From Actinomycetota bacterium (GTDB lineage Bacteria; Actinomycetota; Acidimicrobiia; Spongiisociales; UBA5794), in contig QMQC01000045.1 of the NCBI GenBank assembly GCA_003648875.1, forward strand, positions 1 through 9,075: a stretch of 9,075 bases of DNA. Reading direction: 5' to 3'. Shown one piece after another: positions 5,581 to 9,075 of the stretch. The stretch's first letter is position 1; every line of letters starts with the position of its first letter. The notes under the pieces were generated by a model. It was given only the letters and a program-made list of their open reading frames with translations, ran no database searches and was not told the DNA's origin. Both the position numbers and the translations under genes were made by a program.

Positions 5581-6387
5581 ATGGATCTCTACAGAATCGA
5601 GACAGGGCATCGTGTCGACCTCTCAGCGATCGATCCGCGGGAGAAGAGCGCTTACCCCAACATCAGGAAAGGTACGTCCCTCTCCCTGCTGAGGGAGATG
5701 AACTCCGAGCTCTCGCAATTGCAACGACTGCTTTGGGCTGACGGCAGACATGCTCTCCTTGTGGTTCTCCAGGCAATGGACACCGGTGGCAAGGATGGAA
5801 CGATCCGAAAGGTGTTCTCAGGCGTCAATCCACAGGGAGTCGATGTAATCGGCTTCGGCGTTCCCGGTCCACGCGAAATCGAACGCGACTACCTCTGGCG
5901 AATCCACCTCCGTGCTCCGGCGAGAGGACGAATAGCAGTGTTCAACCGTAGCCACTACGAGGACGTGCTCGTGGTGCGAGTCAACAACGTCGTACCACAA
6001 GACGTGTGGTCGAGACGATACGAGCACATCGCCAACTTCGAGGCGATGCTCACCGACGAAGGAACAGTGATCGTCAAGATCATGCTCCACATATCGAAGG
6101 AAGAGCAGAAGGTACGTCTTCAGAAACGTCTCGATGATCCCTCCAAGAACTACAAATTCGACCCGAACGACCTGGCATCACGGGGGAAATGGGATGAATA
6201 CATGGAGGCGTATGAGGATGCCATCTCTCGAACCTCAACGCAGGCCGCTCCGTGGTATGTCGTCCCATCGGATTCCAAGTGGTACCGGAATCTCGTTGTC
6301 TCCCGGATCCTCGTCGACACGTTGAAGCGAATGGACCTCAGGTACCCCGACTCGGACTTCGATCCATCGACGTTCGTGATCGATTAG
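5581..6387 (+). CDS. ppk2: Polyphosphate kinase 2 family protein (polyphosphate:nucleotide phosphotransferase, class III-like)
   Basis: PPK2 enzymes transfer phosphate between polyphosphate and nucleotides, mostly regenerating nucleoside di- and triphosphates. The 268 residues are a single P-loop domain. Walker A is AMDTGGKDGT (65-74, Lys71), followed by FSGVNPQGVDV, DYLWRIH, the Walker B region VFNRSHYEDV (120-129), the lid near RLDDPSKNYKF (183-193), and APWYVVPSDSKWYRN (223-237). The N-terminal YRIETGHRVDLSAIDP and overall pattern resemble, from memory, the class III Meiothermus/Deinococcus enzymes that act on both AMP and ADP, but substrate choice is not proven. The ATG at 5581 lies 9 nt after GGGGAAAGG. 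An upstream in-frame extension to 5371 would be antisense to rpe and is not conserved. It is the only plus-strand gene here, lying between fmt and rpe, where many actinobacteria carry rsmB. Confidence 0.93.
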   Translation: MDLYRIETGHRVDLSAIDPREKSAYPNIRKGTSLSLLREMNSELSQLQRLLWADGRHALLVVLQAMDTGGKDGTIRKVFSGVNPQGVDVIGFGVPGPREIERDYLWRIHLRAPARGRIAVFNRSHYEDVLVVRVNNVVPQDVWSRRYEHIANFEAMLTDEGTVIVKIMLHISKEEQKVRLQKRLDDPSKNYKFDPNDLASRGKWDEYMEAYEDAISRTSTQAAPWYVVPSDSKWYRNLVVSRILVDTLKRMDLRYPDSDFDPSTFVID

Positions 6388-6428
6388 TGTGTTGCGGTCA
6401 GCCGGAGCTCGTGTTCGTTCTGATGGCC

Positions 6429-6447
6429 GGGACCAAAGGTCGGTCCC
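6429..6447. terminator. Small hairpin between convergent ppk2 and fmt
   Basis: GGGACC (6429-6434) and GGTCCC (6442-6447) form a 6-bp stem with a 7-nt loop in the 66-nt gap between the two convergent stops. No T run follows on either strand. If it acts at all, it would be a weak bidirectional terminator. Confidence 0.3.
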
Positions 6448-6453
6448 CGATCG

Positions 6454-7362
6454 CTATTTGAACCTGATTGGTTCTCCTCGCCTGCCGTGCATCCATGCCG
6501 ACGCGCTGAGTTTCGGTTTACCGGGAGGCTGGACAACAAGGAGCTCGAGTGCACCGTTGGCGAACCCTGCGACTATGCGTGTGCCCACGAGAGTGATCGT
6601 CCCCGGATCGATCTCGATATCTGTGGTTGAGACTGCGTGAATCCTCAGTGGTCCCTCGGCGGTCTCGACCCACGCGCACGGGCGGGGCTGAAAGGCACGG
6701 ACCCGCCGCTCAGCCTTTGCTGCATCGACGCCCAAGGTCAGTTGCGCTCCGATCTTCGTCAATCGCTCTGCGTAGGAGACGCCTGACGCGATCTGGGACA
6801 CCGGCCTCCTTCGGCCATTGAGATACTCAGGCATCGTTCCGTCCACGAGCGAAGCACCGAGGTAGGACAGCCGAGCGGTGAGGCTTCCTCCGGTTTCGTT
6901 CGACGCAATCGGCGTCGCAATCTCACCGAGAATCGCGCCGGTGTCGAGTCCCTCGTCGACCTTCATGAGTGTGACTCCGGTCCGTTCGTCCCCTGCCTCG
7001 ATCGCTCGTTCAACCGGCGCAGCACCCCTCCATCTCGGAAGCAGCGAGAAGTGAACATTGAGGAATCCGAATTGGACAGCCGCCAGCATCACGGGGGTGA
7101 GAATCCGGCCATATGCAACTATCACGCCAACGTTGAAACCCCCTTCAACCAGCACCTCGCTGAGTTCTTGTGGGGACTCCGGCTGGGACACTGCGAATCC
7201 GAATTGCCTCGCCGCCGTCTTGACGGGCGATGCTGTCTTGATCTTCCCGCGCGATGCGCCTCTGTCCGGTGGTGTGATCACAAGATCGATGTCTTCAACA
7301 TCGGCCAAGGCTGCGAGGCTTGGAATGGCGGCGGCAGGTGTTCCGAGGAATACGGCACCCAT
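6454..7362 (-). CDS. fmt: Methionyl-tRNA formyltransferase
   Basis: It formylates the initiator methionyl-tRNA using 10-formyl-tetrahydrofolate, allowing its selection by IF-2 and IF-3. The 302 residues show the N-terminal formyltransferase fold: FLGTPAAAIPSL near the start, AYGRIL (83-88), the catalytic triad Asn102, His104 (LNVHFSLLPRWRGAAPV) and Asp140 (DEGLDTG). The C-terminal tRNA-binding domain begins near residue 205. The ATG at 7362 shares one base with the def stop (TGATG) and lies 7 nt after AAGGA. A GTG one codon upstream (7365) would overlap by GTGA but is badly spaced. def and fmt act at opposite ends of the formyl-methionine cycle and are commonly coupled like this. Confidence 0.97.
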   Translation of the reverse strand: MGAVFLGTPAAAIPSLAALADVEDIDLVITPPDRGASRGKIKTASPVKTAARQFGFAVSQPESPQELSEVLVEGGFNVGVIVAYGRILTPVMLAAVQFGFLNVHFSLLPRWRGAAPVERAIEAGDERTGVTLMKVDEGLDTGAILGEIATPIASNETGGSLTARLSYLGASLVDGTMPEYLNGRRRPVSQIASGVSYAERLTKIGAQLTLGVDAAKAERRVRAFQPRPCAWVETAEGPLRIHAVSTTDIEIDPGTITLVGTRIVAGFANGALELLVVQPPGKPKLSASAWMHGRRGEPIRFK

Positions 7363-7865
7363 CACGGGATCCTTTTCGAGCCGAGCGACTCTTCACGAAG
7401 TTCCTTGAGCACCTGCTTGCGAACGCGCGTGCTGAGGCGCGCCAACAACAGTGTGCCGTCGAGATGGTCGATCTCGTGCTGAAGCACCCTACCGAGCAGT
7501 TCGTCGCCCTCAAACATCACTGGCATTCCATCCACCCCTACGCCTTCGGCTCGTGCATAGTCCGCCCTCTTGATCAGCCAGAACCGATCGGGCACTGACA
7601 GACACCCTTCCTCGAACTTCCATCTTCCCGATGTCTCAACGATCTGCGGGTTGACCATTGCGAAGGGTCCGTCACCAATGTCAGCGACGAACACCCTCTT
7701 CAGCACACCAATCTGTGGTGCAGCAAGGCCGACTCCGGGTGCCTCGTACATCGTCTCCACCATGTCCTCGACAAGGCGCGACAAGTCGTCGTCGAACACA
7801 GACACGATCGACGCGCTCATCGAAAGCACCGGGTCAGGAAAGGTGCGTACCGGATACATGGCCAT
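7362..7865 (-). CDS. def: Peptide deformylase
   Basis: This metalloenzyme removes the formyl group from the N-terminus of nascent proteins. All three family motifs are intact in the 167 residues: GVGLAAPQIG (44-53), EGCLSVP (86-92) with the metal Cys88, and QHEIDH (129-134) with metal ligands His130 and His134 and catalytic Glu131. The N-terminal MYPVRTFPDPVL fits the family. The start is uncertain. ATG at 7865 and ATG at 7859 both give normal proteins, but neither has a Shine-Dalgarno sequence. A GTG at 7955 overlaps the priA stop by four bases (GTGA) but would add 30 non-conserved residues and also lacks a ribosome binding site. With 7865, an 86-nt gap separates it from priA. Confidence 0.96.
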   Translation of the reverse strand: MAMYPVRTFPDPVLSMSASIVSVFDDDLSRLVEDMVETMYEAPGVGLAAPQIGVLKRVFVADIGDGPFAMVNPQIVETSGRWKFEEGCLSVPDRFWLIKRADYARAEGVGVDGMPVMFEGDELLGRVLQHEIDHLDGTLLLARLSTRVRKQVLKELREESLGSKRIP

Positions 7866-7951
7866 GGAAGGAGCGTACTTGTGAACAGGCGATTCTGTCG
7901 TCGGTCGATTGTCCGGCGGACAGTGTGACCGATCGGTGGTCGGCCCAGAAC

Positions 7952-9075
7952 TCACAGGTCGATCGGGTCCACATCCACTCTCACCCTGGCCCCCCGCCCC
8001 CTCAGGGTCGTGAGAATCGGTCGAAGCGCAAGACGCGCCCGTTCAAGATCGCGACCCTGTATCAGCCAGCGAATTCGATCGCGAACCGGAACAGGGCCGA
8101 GAATCGTTGCCACGGCCATCAGCCCTTCGGAGAGGAGGGACTCTGGGTCGTGTGCCTTGTCAGCCTCGATCGCGATGAGCGAACCCGCCGGCGGAAACCC
8201 GAACTCCTTGCGAGACGTCAGCTCTCTCCCCAAGAACGGTTCCGAGCGGCCCTTGACCAACGCCTCTATCACTTCTTGGTTCGGGGCGGATGTCTGGACG
8301 AGGCATCGATGACCCGCTCCCCGCTGAACTGTCTGGGCAAGTCTCACAAGCAGCCGCAGCGCGTCTTCAGCTGCCCGATAATGAGGAGCCATGGTGAACC
8401 CATCAACATCAACCGCCACTGCCAAGCCGATGTTGCGGATGCCGATCAGGTCTCTTTCAGAACCGACGGTAACGAGCTTCTCATCCCCCACTCTCCCCAC
8501 TTCATCACCGACCAACTGCCCGAGATCGTCGACGATTCGGCCGATTCCTGCTCCGAGAGGTTGGAACTGCGCACCGTTGCAGTTGGCGCATGCGTCGAGA
8601 CCTGCCCCACAGCGTCTACAGGTATCGTCGCGTGACGCAGCGCTCCTGCACGTCAGGCATCTTCGGACGTCGCCACATGCAACGCATCTGAAAGCTGGGG
8701 CATAGCCACGAGAACCCACCAACACGAAGGTGCGCTCCCGGGCAGCAGTCGTCCATCTGATCGCTGTCTTTGTCCGCTCTGTCAACAATCCTCCACCTGG
8801 TGGATCATCCGAGCGATCGACGACCTCCACAACGGGCCACTGCCTTCCCGGTGCGGCTTCGACACGGGCTCCATGGTAGATAGCTTCGAGCGTTGGAACA
8901 GGGCCGTGGAGCACGACATTGAATGGCTCAGCGATCGCTCTGCGAAGGATCACCTCCCTCACGCTCAGTGTGGGTGTTGCTGGTGATCGCATCACCCTGC
9001 GTCCATCTTCGACGATCACGACGAGTCCTGCATTCCCAAAGGGCCCGACCATGACCTCGCGTGTGCCGACCAGGA
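7952..9075 (-). CDS. priA: PriA-like primosomal protein N', helicase-inactive actinobacterial type (5' end outside window)
   Basis: PriA normally recognises stalled forks and restarts replication. The C-terminal part is visible and the frame stays open through the right edge, so the ATG at 9052 is internal. Counting from that Met, eight cysteines (123, 126, 132, 135, 145, 148, 155, 158) form the two zinc-binding clusters of PriA, preceded by SRGYAPAF. FGFPPAG and the C-terminal domain follow. The helicase motifs are eroded. The DEEH region reads VIVEDGRR, the SATPS motif reads HGPVPT, the GTQMIAKGH motif reads VTVGSERDL, and the QVAGRAGR motif reads RLAQTVQRGAG. Loss of ATPase motifs is known for actinobacterial PriA, so this is probably a DNA- or protein-binding restart factor rather than a pseudogene. 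It heads the priA-def-fmt cluster. Confidence 0.93.
   Translation of the reverse strand, partial: LVGTREVMVGPFGNAGLVVIVEDGRRVMRSPATPTLSVREVILRRAIAEPFNVVLHGPVPTLEAIYHGARVEAAPGRQWPVVEVVDRSDDPPGGGLLTERTKTAIRWTTAARERTFVLVGSRGYAPAFRCVACGDVRRCLTCRSAASRDDTCRRCGAGLDACANCNGAQFQPLGAGIGRIVDDLGQLVGDEVGRVGDEKLVTVGSERDLIGIRNIGLAVAVDVDGFTMAPHYRAAEDALRLLVRLAQTVQRGAGHRCLVQTSAPNQEVIEALVKGRSEPFLGRELTSRKEFGFPPAGSLIAIEADKAHDPESLLSEGLMAVATILGPVPVRDRIRWLIQGRDLERARLALRPILTTLRGRGARVRVDVDPIDL

Noticed and set aside
7658..8635. Long open frame of 325 codons on the plus strand
   Set aside because: It is antisense to def and priA, both with strong family motifs, and its translation is low-complexity Arg/Ser/Pro-rich with no recognisable domain.
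1..9075. Defence island, prophage, insertion sequence, CRISPR array, tRNA or rRNA
   Set aside because: No transposase, integrase, regularly spaced repeats, cloverleaf or rRNA-like segment was seen. All the sequence is accounted for by housekeeping genes and short leaders.

Overview
This window looks like a conserved housekeeping stretch of an actinobacterial chromosome. It is moderately GC-rich, genes are tightly packed, and almost everything reads on the minus strand. Three features point to Actinobacteriota rather than Firmicutes or Proteobacteria: the degenerate, helicase-motif-less PriA; the priA-def-fmt-rpe-rib gene order; and a fused RibBA in a ribD-ribE-ribBA-ribH operon. I cannot name the genus. 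An uncultivated or poorly sampled class such as Acidimicrobiia is only a guess.

Layout, following minus-strand transcription from right to left. The 3' part of a PriA-like protein (right edge to 7952) is followed by peptide deformylase (def) and methionyl-tRNA formyltransferase (fmt), a pair acting at the two ends of formyl-methionine metabolism. The strand then flips for one gene: a class III-like polyphosphate kinase 2 (5581-6387, +), convergent with fmt and divergent from rpe. On the minus strand again, ribulose-phosphate 3-epimerase (rpe) is followed 1 nt later by an orphan response regulator with a REC domain and a GGDEF-like domain whose motif reads GGDDF.

Next comes an FMN riboswitch (3773-3890) and a complete riboflavin operon, ribD-ribE-ribBA-ribH, in which every junction is a stop/start overlap. 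The 3' strand of the riboswitch closing stem contains the ribD ribosome binding site, so control is probably translational. The overlaps would carry that control through all four genes.

After a 207-nt structured intergenic region comes the 5' part of infC (IF-3), cut by the left edge. infC has no ATG, GTG or TTG in a usable place. It must start at ATC (225) or ATT (231) behind a strong AGGAGG. That ribosome binding site is matched by a perfect 8-nt complement just upstream, so it can be sequestered in a hairpin.

No mobile elements, CRISPR arrays, tRNA or rRNA genes were seen, and no stretch over 300 bases lacks a gene. I see no new multi-gene system. The most interesting signals are the infC start and leader, the GGDDF response regulator, and ppk2 sitting where many actinobacteria have rsmB.
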